A stretch of DNA of 64,000 nucleotides, taken from Promicromonospora iranensis (GTDB taxonomy: Bacteria > Actinomycetota > Actinomycetes > Actinomycetales > Cellulomonadaceae). The notes under the pieces are model-generated. The model searched no databases, was not told where the DNA came from, and was given only the letters and a program-made list of their open reading frames with translations. Location of the stretch: assembly GCF_028994805.1 (NCBI RefSeq), contig NZ_JAJQQP010000004.1:372001-436000 (forward strand), read 5' to 3'. Shown in pieces: positions 42,793 to 50,426 of the stretch. A program made the position numbers and the translations under genes. The number at the start of each line of letters is the position of its first letter. Position 1 is the first letter of the stretch.

Positions 42793-43748
42793 CCACACTC
42801 GTCTTCGTGCTGCTGCCCGGGGTCCACCTGCTTGATCTGGCGGGCCCAGCGCAGGCCTTCTTCACGGCGCGAGACTTCGGCCACCCCTACGACCTGCGGT
42901 ACGTGTCGGGCGTCGAGCCGGGCGAGCCCGAGGCGAACCGCGGACCCGGGCCCGACACCGGCGTGGTCGCCTCCGCGCAGGGCCTCCCGCTCGTCGCGGG
43001 GACCGACTGGCCGGACCTGGGGCCCGACGACCTCGTCGTCGTGCCCGGCTGGCGCATCGGCGGCGTCCGCACCGCCTGGCCCCACCTGAGCGCGTCGCTG
43101 CGCACGCGGCTCGCGGACCATCACGCCGCGGGCGGCACGGTCGCCAGCGTGTGCGCGGGTGCCGACGCCCTGGGCCAGGCAGGCCTGCTGGACGGCCGGC
43201 GCTGCACCACCCACCACGCGGTCCAGGACGAGCTCGCCGCCCGCTATCCCCGGGCGCACGTGGTGCGCGACGTCCTCTTCACCACCGACGGCGGTGTGGT
43301 CACCTCGGCGGGCATCGCCAGCGGCATCGACCTCTCGCTCCACCTGCTCGCCATGCGGCACGGCCCGGCGCTCGCCGCCCGGGTGGCCCGGGAGATGGTG
43401 GTGTACGCCCGCCGCAACGGCACGGAGCCGCAGGCCAGTGCCATGCTGCGACACCGGTCGCACGTCGACGACACGGTGCACCGCGTGCAGAACCACATCG
43501 ACACGCACTTCGACCGTGCCCTGCCGCTCACCGACCTCGCCGCGCACGCCGGCGTCGCGGAACGCACGCTCACACGGCTGTTCACCCGGGCCGCCGGGGT
43601 GACGCCGCTGCGCTACCAGCAGCTGCTGCGGCTGGAGCGGGCGGAGCACCTCATCGGTCACGGCGCGACCGTCGAGTCGGCGGCCCACGCCGTCGGCTTC
43701 CAGGGCGCGCGCATGCTGCGGCGGCTCCGGAGCTCACGGGCCGGGTGA
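42789..43748 (+). CDS. GlxA-type regulator (DJ-1/PfpI domain plus AraC HTH)
   Basis: 319 aa from GTG. Residues 1-190 are a class I amidotransferase-like (DJ-1/PfpI) domain: TTLVFVLLPGVHLLDLAGPAQAF, DDLVVVPGW and GGTVASVCAGADALGQAGLLDGR, where Cys sits at the nucleophile elbow. Residues 215-319 form the AraC tandem HTH: VHRVQNHIDTHFDRALPLTDLAAHAGVAERTLTRLFTRAAGVTPLRYQQLLRLERAEHLI. The domain ends slightly early, and the usual F-x-x-PxxYR motif after the second helix is degraded (GARMLRRLRSSRAG). It probably controls its coupled hydrolase. It converges on a DUF3817 gene with 5 nt between stops. Confidence 0.87.
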   Translation: MTTLVFVLLPGVHLLDLAGPAQAFFTARDFGHPYDLRYVSGVEPGEPEANRGPGPDTGVVASAQGLPLVAGTDWPDLGPDDLVVVPGWRIGGVRTAWPHLSASLRTRLADHHAAGGTVASVCAGADALGQAGLLDGRRCTTHHAVQDELAARYPRAHVVRDVLFTTDGGVVTSAGIASGIDLSLHLLAMRHGPALAARVAREMVVYARRNGTEPQASAMLRHRSHVDDTVHRVQNHIDTHFDRALPLTDLAAHAGVAERTLTRLFTRAAGVTPLRYQQLLRLERAEHLIGHGATVESAAHAVGFQGARMLRRLRSSRAG

Positions 43749-43753
43749 TCGGC

Positions 43754-44008
43754 TCAGCTGGGTGCGCGGGCCGCGCGCTCCGCGAGCAGGCCGCCGATCG
43801 CGGGGACCAGGGCGAGCAGCCATACCCGGTGCCGCCCCCGGGCGAGCGCCACGGCGGTCACGATCACGGCGAGGTAGACCATGCCGTGCAGCGGCCCGAC
43901 GGCGCCGGACACCGCCTCGTTGTGCACCGTGGCGAGGTTGCCGAACAGGACCAGGACGCTGGCGAGCTCCGCCGTGCCGAGCAGCCGCAGCGCGAGGTTG
44001 CCGGTCAC
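43754..44008 (-). CDS. DUF3817 integral membrane protein
   Basis: 84 aa from GTG, overlapping the stop of the preceding gene by 4 nt. The sequence LLGTAELASVLVLFGNLATVHNEAVSGAVGPLHGMVYLAVIVTAVALA carries the conserved Glu and His residues (TxE, VHNEAV, GPLHG) that define the family, across three membrane helices. The function of the family is not known. It forms the end of a run of three small membrane proteins, with those at 44005 and 44607. Confidence 0.82.
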   Translation of the reverse strand: MTGNLALRLLGTAELASVLVLFGNLATVHNEAVSGAVGPLHGMVYLAVIVTAVALARGRHRVWLLALVPAIGGLLAERAARAPS

Positions 44009-44490
44009 AGTCCGGCTCCCGTCGTCGAACCGGGGCGGTAGATCATCAGCACCACCACCACCGCCCAGAGCAGGTTGAAGATTCCGGCGTGCATCGCCAG
44101 GCGGCGGGCGGCGCCCTGCTCGACAGAGTCCGCGGCGACGGCGGGCGGGAGCGCGTCGAGGGCGGCGACGACGCGTCGCTGACCCGGCAGCACCAGGACG
44201 ATCAGCACGGCGGCGGCCGCGGCGGTGAGCACCATCGAGGTGATGAGCCACGCGTCGGACAGGACGCCGAGGCTGGCTCCGGTCGCGTACCCGAGCACCG
44301 GGACGGCGACGCCGACGACCGCGTACACCCGCGTGACGCGGTGCAGCAGCCGGACGGCGGCGGTGTTCGTCTGGTCGGGTGCCGCCAGCGCCTGCCGTGC
44401 GGCCCGCGGGAACATGCTGGCGGTGATCGCCACCGGTCCGACGGTGAGGATGGCGGCCAGGACGTGGAGGGAGAGGAGCAGCGCGGTCAT
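44005..44490 (-). CDS. Small integral membrane protein (DUF2269-like)
   Basis: 161 aa with four predicted helices: LLLSLHVLAAILTVGPVAITASMFP, VTRVYAVVGVAVPVLGYATG, SMVLTAAAAAVLIVLVLPG and AMHAGIFNLLWAVVVVLMIY. The first helix with its conserved His and GP resembles DUF2269-type membrane proteins. No catalytic motif is seen. It is translationally coupled to the DUF3817 gene. The function is unknown. Confidence 0.65.
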   Translation of the reverse strand: MTALLLSLHVLAAILTVGPVAITASMFPRAARQALAAPDQTNTAAVRLLHRVTRVYAVVGVAVPVLGYATGASLGVLSDAWLITSMVLTAAAAAVLIVLVLPGQRRVVAALDALPPAVAADSVEQGAARRLAMHAGIFNLLWAVVVVLMIYRPGSTTGAGL

Positions 44491-44606
44491 GCCGCGGTGC
44501 CCGAGATCGTTCGCATGCGGTCATCGTCCGTGGGCGCCACCGGGCGCCGACAGTGGCCCTGCTGCCAACAACCTCCGGGATCTGGCCAGCGCCCGGACGG
44601 GGCAGG

Positions 44607-44993
44607 TCAGACGGTCAGGCCGACGATCACCGCGGCGACACCCAGCAGCGGGACGAGGCCCTGCTTCAGCGCCGCACCGCGCTTGGTCCGGTCCGAGATC
44701 ACCAGCACGGCCGCCGCCGCGACCATCGAGCCGGCACCGGCGAGCACGAGCGCCGCACCCACCGCCGTCGACCCGGTGGCCGTGAAGACGATGCCGACAC
44801 CGGTGACGATCGCCAGGAACAGGTTGTAGAAGCCCTGGTTCAGGGCCAGGGGCCGCATCGCCTCGGCCTGCTCGGCCGTCATCCCGAATACTGCCAGCGT
44901 CTTCCGGTCGGTCCAGGCGAAGGACTCCAGGTAGAAGATGTAGACGTGGACGAGGGCTGCGATCCCCGCGAGCGCGAGACCGACGATCAGCAT
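44607..44993 (-). CDS. DUF1304 integral membrane protein
   Basis: 128 aa with four helices. The N-terminus LALAGIAALVHVYIFYLESFAWTDRKTLAVFGM contains the HxxIFYLE and W motifs typical of DUF1304, and LNQGFYNLFLAIVTGVGI carries the conserved NQGxYNxFLA signature. The role is unknown. It is divergent from the AraC-type gene at 45110, which may control the small membrane-protein run. Confidence 0.85.
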   Translation of the reverse strand: MLIVGLALAGIAALVHVYIFYLESFAWTDRKTLAVFGMTAEQAEAMRPLALNQGFYNLFLAIVTGVGIVFTATGSTAVGAALVLAGAGSMVAAAAVLVISDRTKRGAALKQGLVPLLGVAAVIVGLTV

Positions 44994-45109
44994 GGTGGCT
45001 CCTTCGCTGCGGGTGAGTCACCGGCAGTATGTCAGGGCGCAGCCGCACGGATCGCCCGTTCGGGAATAGCCGGCGTGCGTTCGTGGCTCCGCTTCGTATG
45101 GAATGGGAC

Positions 45110-45982
45110 ATGACGACGCTGAAGCGCGAGCAGCTTCCTGCTGATGCGACCCTGGTGCGGCCCGGTGCCCTCTGGGCCCTGGTCCTGTCCGGTGCCGCGA
45201 CGCTCGAGACGGCGGACGACCGCCGGACGGTCCTGCCCGGTGACGCGGTGCTCGTCGATCCCCGCACGGCGCACCGGCTCACCGCCGACGTCGACACCGA
45301 CCTCGTGCACGGCGACCTCCGGCGAACGGTCCCCTCCACGCCGTGGCCGAGCCCGCTGGTGCTGCGCGGGTTCGGCGGCGAGCACCCCGGCATCGTCGCC
45401 CTCGTGACGACCTGCCCGCTCACCGTGCAGTGCAAGGCGGACCTGTTCGCGGCGGCCTATGCGGGCCTCATCGGGGCGGCGATCTCCTCCGTGTCCCACA
45501 CCGCCGAGGCGGTCGGTGACCAGGTCACCGACGCTCGTGGCCCCGCGAGCGACGCGCAGGTCGCCGAGGTGGTCGCCGCCCTCGCGGCGAGCCCGGGCGA
45601 GCGGTGGACCCTCGACCGGATGGCCGGCCTGGTGCACCTGTCGCGCTCGGCCCTCACCGAACGGTTCCGCCGGGCGACCGGGCACAGCCCGATGCGGATG
45701 CTGCGGGAGGTGCGGATGCACCGGGCCCGCACGCTCCTCACCGAGCAGTGCCTGGCGGTCACGCGGGTCGCGTTCGAGGTGGGTTACGGCTCGGTCGCCG
45801 CGTTCAGCCGGGCGTTCGCCGCGGACCATGGCGTCTCACCGCTCGGGTGGCGGGCCGCGCCCGCGGCGGCGTCCGACACGTCAGGCGCGAGGTATCCGCA
45901 GGAGCGCCCAGCCGAGCCCCGCCGCCACCGCCGCGCCCGCGCCGACCAGCAGCAGTGGCCGGACGCCGTACCCGTCCAGTAG
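45110..45982 (+). CDS. AraC family transcriptional regulator
   Basis: 290 aa from the ATG at 45110 (MTTLKREQLP); an in-frame ATG 12 nt earlier is possible. Residues 15-160 form a cupin-like sensor domain (LVRPGALWALVLSGAATLET, VLPGDAVLVDPRTAHRL). The AraC HTH pair follows at about 165-255: RWTLDRMAGLVHLSRSALTERFRRATGHSPMRMLREVRMHRARTLLTEQCLAVTRVAFEVGYGSVAAFSRAFAADHGVSPLGWR, with the family ending intact. The final 35 residues (YPQERPAEPRRHRRARADQQQ) are Arg/Pro-rich and come from DNA that is also the antisense of the MFS gene. The tail is therefore probably a read-on beyond the real domain. Confidence 0.83.
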   Translation: MTTLKREQLPADATLVRPGALWALVLSGAATLETADDRRTVLPGDAVLVDPRTAHRLTADVDTDLVHGDLRRTVPSTPWPSPLVLRGFGGEHPGIVALVTTCPLTVQCKADLFAAAYAGLIGAAISSVSHTAEAVGDQVTDARGPASDAQVAEVVAALAASPGERWTLDRMAGLVHLSRSALTERFRRATGHSPMRMLREVRMHRARTLLTEQCLAVTRVAFEVGYGSVAAFSRAFAADHGVSPLGWRAAPAAASDTSGARYPQERPAEPRRHRRARADQQQWPDAVPVQ

Positions 45983-47068
45983 CAGCCCGCCCAGTGCGGA
46001 GCCCGCGGTGATCGCCACCTGGAAGGCTGTGACACTGAGCGCCATCGCCGACTCCGTCCGCTCCGGCTCCACCCGGGAGCCCCAGAGCTGGACGATGACG
46101 GGGATCATGTTGAACGAGAAGCCCCAGAGGACCACCGCGGCGGTCAGCACCGGCACGGACGAGGCGTTCGCCGTGAGCACCAGAGCGATGGCGAGCGCGA
46201 TCGGCGCGGCCCCGGCCAGGGGGCGCAGCCAGCGCGCGAGCATCCCGGCCACGATCGTGCCGGTGACGGCGCCGGCGCCCCACGAGAGCAGCATCCAGGT
46301 GGTGGCGCCGGGGTCGATACGGTCGATCGCGAGTCGGATGTACGGGTAGGCCGCGAAGTTGCCGAAGGCGACCAGCACCACGCAGCCGATGCCGGCCATC
46401 AGCCGTGTGCTGCGCAGGGCCTCGCGCAGCATCTGCAGGCCCGCCGTCGGGTGCGCAGGGACGGAGGGGAGTGCGATCGCGAGCGCGACCGCGCTGAGCG
46501 CGCAGAGGGCGGCGGCGCCCGCGAACGCCGTCCGCCACCCGACGGCGTCGCCGACGATCGACCCGAGCGGGACACCGAGCACCGTCGCGATGCTGACGCC
46601 GAACGAGATGGCTGACGACACCAGGCGATCCTTGCCGGGAGCTGCGTAGGTGCCGACGCCGAAGGCGAACGACCAGTACCCGGCGATCGCGACACCGAGC
46701 AGCAGGCGGCCGATCAGCAGCACCGCGAAGCTGGGCGCGACGGCGACCGCGAGGTTCGACAGGGCGGCGGCGGCGAGCAGCCCGAGCATGACCTTGCGGC
46801 GGTCGGCCCGGGGGAGGAGCACGGCGATGCTCGGCGCGGTGAAGGCTCCGGCGATCGCCGTGGCGGCGACCGCCAGGCCCGCCGTGCCCTCGGTCACGCC
46901 GACGTCGGCGGCGAGGCCCGGCAGTACGCTCGCGGGCAGGAACTCGCTCGCGACCAGGATCGCGATCCCGAAGGAGAGCGCGATGACGGGTGTCCAGGTC
47001 GGAGTGCTCGCCGGGGTGGTGACCGGTGAGCTGGGCGGTGCGCTCGGCGCGGCGCTCTGGGTTGGCAT
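45881..47068 (-). CDS. MFS transporter (Cmx/AraJ-type drug/sugar efflux)
   Basis: 395 aa from the ATG at 47068, with GGAG upstream. After a Ser/Pro/Thr-rich N-terminus there are twelve hydrophobic segments starting IALSFGIAILVASEFLPASVLPGLAADVGVTEGTAG, the N-terminal pattern of AraJ/YdhP-like DHA1 efflux proteins. LLPRADRRKVMLG is the loop 2-3 motif, and GRLLLGVAIAGYWSFAFG and SSAISFGVSIATVLGVPLG match TM4-5. It probably exports a small toxic compound. The last 102 nt overlap the 3' end of the AraC gene on the other strand. Confidence 0.85.
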   Translation of the reverse strand: MPTQSAAPSAPPSSPVTTPASTPTWTPVIALSFGIAILVASEFLPASVLPGLAADVGVTEGTAGLAVAATAIAGAFTAPSIAVLLPRADRRKVMLGLLAAAALSNLAVAVAPSFAVLLIGRLLLGVAIAGYWSFAFGVGTYAAPGKDRLVSSAISFGVSIATVLGVPLGSIVGDAVGWRTAFAGAAALCALSAVALAIALPSVPAHPTAGLQMLREALRSTRLMAGIGCVVLVAFGNFAAYPYIRLAIDRIDPGATTWMLLSWGAGAVTGTIVAGMLARWLRPLAGAAPIALAIALVLTANASSVPVLTAAVVLWGFSFNMIPVIVQLWGSRVEPERTESAMALSVTAFQVAITAGSALGGLLLDGYGVRPLLLVGAGAAVAAGLGWALLRIPRA

Positions 47069-47135
47069 GGCTCCAGCCTCGTCGCCGTGCCCGCACGGCA
47101 GTTGATCCTCTGGCGCCCTCTGTTGATCGCCCGGC

Positions 47136-47777
47136 CTAGGCTGCCGTTGGCGCCCGCCCCGCCCGGTCCTGCCGCCACGCACGCACCCCCGCGACCACTG
47201 ACGCCGCGATGACCACGCCGGCCACCACATACGCGATGGGTCGCACCGACGGGTCCGACGCCGCGAAGTACCCGAGCACCGTGATGAGCACCGCCCAGCT
47301 CAGCGCCCCGAACACGTTCGCCGTGAGGAAGCGCAGGTAGGGCATGCCGCCGACCCCCGCGATCACCGGGACGAAGACGCGCGCCCAGGGCATGTAGCGG
47401 CCGATCACCACGGACCACCAGCCGAACAGCTCGTAGAACCGTTCGGTGCGCGCGACCATCGACTGCACCCAGCGGCCCTTCCGGGAGCTCAGGTACGGCC
47501 GCCCGTACCTGCGGCCCAGCAGGAATGCGACCTGGTCACCCGCCACGGCGGCGACGCCGACGCCGATCGCGAGCACCCAGATGTCGATGCGGTCCGTGCT
47601 GCCTGCCACGATCCCCGCGCCGAAGAGCAGGCCGTCACCGGTGAGGAACGGGATGAAGACGCCGACGAAGAACGCGGTCCCCACGAACACGAGGCCCCAG
47701 ACCACGAGGTAGAACGTGGGAGGGCCCAGCACGTCGAGCCAGCCGGCGACGTCGTCGGAGACCGTGGTTCTGATCAT
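47136..47777 (-). CDS. DedA family membrane protein
   Basis: 213 aa. Core DedA/SNARE-associated (VTT) features are present: FIPFLTGDGLLFGAG, GDQVAFLLGRRYGRP, and IGRYMPWARVFVPVIAGVGGMPYLRFLTANVFGALSWAVLITVLGYF, with the conserved Arg and Pro in RxxP(W)xRxxxPxxAG. There are about five membrane segments. Family members act in membrane homeostasis, including undecaprenyl-phosphate or phospholipid recycling and proton-dependent transport. The exact role is unknown here. It lies upstream of the MFS gene on the same strand, 67 nt away. Confidence 0.9.
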   Translation of the reverse strand: MIRTTVSDDVAGWLDVLGPPTFYLVVWGLVFVGTAFFVGVFIPFLTGDGLLFGAGIVAGSTDRIDIWVLAIGVGVAAVAGDQVAFLLGRRYGRPYLSSRKGRWVQSMVARTERFYELFGWWSVVIGRYMPWARVFVPVIAGVGGMPYLRFLTANVFGALSWAVLITVLGYFAASDPSVRPIAYVVAGVVIAASVVAGVRAWRQDRAGRAPTAA

Positions 47778-47851
47778 CGTGGGCGCCCTCCGGTGCGGAC
47801 AGGAAAGTCCTGTTAGGACACCCTAAGGCGTAGCGTGCCCCGGGCGGCCGG

Positions 47852-48289
47852 TCAGGCGCCCGGCCGGTCCACCACCCGCGACATCACGAGGGCAGTACGT
47901 GTCTTCACGACGTGCGTGACGGTCCGGATACGTTCCACGACGTGCTCGATCTGCTCCATGTTCGCGGCCATCACGTGCACCATCGCGTCGGCGTCGCCGG
48001 TCACCGTGGAGACCCGCACCACCTCGGGGATCGGGGCGAAGTCGCGCTCGAGCACGGCGGGCGACACGATGCCGGAGCAGAAGATCTCGACGTACCCCTC
48101 CAGCGTCCACCCCATCGCCTGCGGGTCCACGCGTACGGTGAAGCCCGCGATCTCCCCGCGGGTGACCATGAGGTCCACCCGTCGCTTCACGGCGGGGGCG
48201 GAGAGCCCGACGACGCCGCCGATCTCCTGGTACGTGGCGCGCCCGTCGCGCAGCAGCTCTCCGACGATCGCGCGGTTGACAGCATCCAT
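47852..48289 (-). CDS. Lrp/AsnC family transcriptional regulator
   Basis: 145 aa from the ATG at 48289 (MDAVNRAIVGELLRDGRATYQEIGGVVGLSAPAVKRRVDLMV). This gives the canonical N-terminal HTH length; longer versions would cross the promoter region. The C-terminal RAM domain follows (LEGYVEIFCSG, VVRVSTVTGDADAMVHVMAANMEQIEHVVERIRT), which usually binds an amino acid. It is divergent from the DDAH-ornithine cyclodeaminase operon, with an inverted repeat CAACAG/CTGTTG just before that operon. The natural reading is an arginine- or ornithine-responsive activator of arginine catabolism. Confidence 0.87.
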   Translation of the reverse strand: MDAVNRAIVGELLRDGRATYQEIGGVVGLSAPAVKRRVDLMVTRGEIAGFTVRVDPQAMGWTLEGYVEIFCSGIVSPAVLERDFAPIPEVVRVSTVTGDADAMVHVMAANMEQIEHVVERIRTVTHVVKTRTALVMSRVVDRPGA

Positions 48290-48343
48290 GAACGAATCGT
48301 TCAGTACTTCCCGCGATCGCGCAAGAAACCGTGGCTGAATGCG

Positions 48344-48363
48344 CAACAGAAGCATGCCTGTTG
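48344..48363. promoter_or_regulatory. Candidate Lrp/AsnC operator CAACAG / CTGTTG
   Basis: A perfect 6-bp inverted repeat with 8-nt centre, extending on both sides with one mismatch (CGCAACAG and CTGTTGTG). It ends 28 nt upstream of the DDAH start and lies in the divergent region with the Lrp gene. Confidence 0.5.
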
Positions 48364-48391
48364 TGAATCGGTCGGGACATAGCCTCACGAC

Positions 48392-49303
48392 ATGACGCAG
48401 ACCACCGCGCAGCTGACGCACACCACCGCGCAGCGGACCGCCACACCGCGGCACTACCTCATGTGCCCGCCCACGTACTTCGACGTCGTCTACGCCATCA
48501 ACCCCTGGATGGACCCGTCCTCGCCGGTCGACACCGCCAAGGCCATCGCCCAGTGGGAGGCGCTCCGCGCCGCCTACGAGGCCCGCGGCCACCGGGTCGA
48601 CGTCATCGACCCCGAGCCCGGCCTGCCCGACATGGTCTACGCGGCCAACGGCGGCATCGTCGTCGGCGGACGGGCGCTCGCCGCCCGGTTCACCCACCCG
48701 GAGCGCGCGGCCGAGGGCCCCGCGTACGACCGCTGGTTCGACACCGCGGCCGCCGCGCCCTACGGCCGGCTCGGCGAGGCCGTCGAGACCATGGAGGGCG
48801 AGGGTGACCTCCTGCTGATCGGCAAGCTGCTGCTCGCGGGCACCGGCTTCCGCACCACGCCCGCCGGCCACGCCGAGGTGGCCGAGCGCCTGGAGCTGGC
48901 CGAGCAGGGCATCGAGCTGGTCCCGCTCGAGCTCGTCGACCCGCGCTACTACCACCTCGACACGGCGCTGTCCGTGCTGGACGACGGCGCCGTCTCCGGC
49001 GAGACCCTCGTGGCCTACCACCCCGAGGCGTTCAGCCCCGCCGCGCAGGAGACGCTGCGCCGCCTGTTCCCCGACGCGATCCTGGTCGGCGCCGACGACG
49101 CCGCCGTGCTCGGCCTGAACGTCGTCTCCGACGGGCTGCACGTGTTCCTCAGCGACCGTGCCCGTGACTACGCCGACGCGCTCAAGGAGCGCGGGTTCGT
49201 GCCGGTCGGCATCGACCTGTCCGAGATCTTCAAGGGCGGCGGCTCGGTCAAGTGCTGCACGCTCGAGCTGCGCCCCACCACCACCGAGGAGACCCAGCGA
49301 TGA
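48392..49303 (+). CDS. Dimethylargininase/amidinotransferase-superfamily hydrolase
   Basis: 303 aa. After a Thr/Gln-rich N-terminal stretch comes HYLMCPPTYFDVVYAINPWMD, the usual DDAH entry. Further marks are DMVYAANGGIVV, ELVDPRYYHLDTALSVLDDG (with the catalytic His), and the C-terminal GGSVKCCTLELR, whose second cysteine is at the nucleophile position. Members hydrolyse N-omega-methylated arginines, or arginine itself, to citrulline. The coupled ornithine cyclodeaminase and the divergent Lrp-type gene argue for a role in arginine or ornithine breakdown. The stop and the next start share ATGA. Confidence 0.88.
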   Translation: MTQTTAQLTHTTAQRTATPRHYLMCPPTYFDVVYAINPWMDPSSPVDTAKAIAQWEALRAAYEARGHRVDVIDPEPGLPDMVYAANGGIVVGGRALAARFTHPERAAEGPAYDRWFDTAAAAPYGRLGEAVETMEGEGDLLLIGKLLLAGTGFRTTPAGHAEVAERLELAEQGIELVPLELVDPRYYHLDTALSVLDDGAVSGETLVAYHPEAFSPAAQETLRRLFPDAILVGADDAAVLGLNVVSDGLHVFLSDRARDYADALKERGFVPVGIDLSEIFKGGGSVKCCTLELRPTTTEETQR

Positions 49304-50328
49304 CCACAGTCCCGTACCTCGACGTCGCCGCCACCGCCCGCTGGGTGGCCCGCCGTGGCCCCGAGGCCGCCATCGCCGCGCTCACCGACGCCCTGGAGCG
49401 CGACTTCGCGCGCTGGCCCGAGCTCGACAAGCGGCCGCGCATCGCGTCGCACTCGAAGGAGGGCGTCATCGAGCTCATGCCCACCTCCGACGACGAGACC
49501 TACGGGTTCAAGCTCGTCAACGGGCATCCGCTCAACCCGGTGAACGGCTTCCAGACGGTGACGGCGATCGGCATGCTCGCCTCCGTCCAGAACGGCTACC
49601 CGTCGTTCCTGGCCGAGATGACGCTGCTCACGGCGCTGCGCACCGCCGCGACGTCGGCGCTGGCTGCGCGCTACCTGGCGCCTGCCGGGTCCCGCACCCT
49701 CGCCCTGATCGGCTGCGGCTCGCAGGCCGAGTTCCAGGCGCTCGGCATGCGCGCCGAGCTGGGCATCGAGACGCTGCGCATCTTCGACGTCGACCCGCTC
49801 GCCATGGAGAAGCTCGCGCGGCACGCCAAGGCGCTCGGCTTCGACGTCGTCCTGGCCGACGACGCCGCTGACGCGGCCCGCGGCGCCGACGTCATCACCA
49901 CGTGCACGGCCGACAAGCAGAACGCGACCGTGCTGCACGACGCCGACGTGACCGGCGGGGCGTTCATCAACGCGATCGGTGGCGACTGCCCGGGCAAGAC
50001 GGAGCTGGACCCGGCGATCGTCGCCCGCGCCAGCGTGTTCGTGGAGCTCCCGGAGCAGACCCGTATCGAGGGCGAGATCCAGCGGCAGGCGGCGGACTTC
50101 CCGGTGACCGAGCTGTGGCAGGTCGTCACCGGTGCCGCGCAGGGCCGCCGGAGCCAGGACGAGCTGGTCGTGTTCGACTCCGTCGGGTTCGCCGTGGAGG
50201 ACTGGACGGCGCTGAAGTTCGTGCTCGCCGACGTCACCGCGAACGCGCCGGAGCTGCTTCAGCACCTCGACCTGATCGCGGAGCCGGAGGACCCGAAGGA
50301 CTTGTTCTCCCTGGTGGCGGACGCCTGA
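49300..50328 (+). CDS. Ornithine cyclodeaminase
   Basis: 342 aa. ATG overlaps the previous stop by 4 nt. The mu-crystallin/OCD fold is clear: IELMPTSDDETYGFKLVNGHPLNP (substrate Lys and Glu region), TALRTAATSALAARYLAPAGSRTLALIGCGSQAEFQALGM with the NAD motif GCGSQA, INAIGGDCPGKTELDP (catalytic Asp region) and ELPEQTRIEGEIQ. It converts L-ornithine to L-proline and ammonia using bound NAD+. With the hydrolase upstream it would support use of arginine-type compounds as nitrogen source. The gene ends at hairpin A copy 3. Confidence 0.9.
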   Translation: MTTVPYLDVAATARWVARRGPEAAIAALTDALERDFARWPELDKRPRIASHSKEGVIELMPTSDDETYGFKLVNGHPLNPVNGFQTVTAIGMLASVQNGYPSFLAEMTLLTALRTAATSALAARYLAPAGSRTLALIGCGSQAEFQALGMRAELGIETLRIFDVDPLAMEKLARHAKALGFDVVLADDAADAARGADVITTCTADKQNATVLHDADVTGGAFINAIGGDCPGKTELDPAIVARASVFVELPEQTRIEGEIQRQAADFPVTELWQVVTGAAQGRRSQDELVVFDSVGFAVEDWTALKFVLADVTANAPELLQHLDLIAEPEDPKDLFSLVADA

Positions 50329-50346
50329 CCGCCCACCACCCCCGTT

Positions 50347-50409
50347 CGTTGAGTGCTGGCTATCTGTGCTCTCAGAGCCGTTCTGACCACAGATAGCCAG
50401 CACTCAACG
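50347..50409. repeat. Dispersed intergenic hairpin, family A, copy 3
   Basis: Perfect 22-bp arms (50347-50368 and 50388-50409) with a 19-nt loop and the family word CGTTGAGTGCTGG. The arm continues CTATCTGTG, close to the other copies. It lies between the converging ornithine cyclodeaminase and GH16 genes. Confidence 0.8.
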
Positions 50410-50426
50410 GGTTGGAGGAGGGGGGC

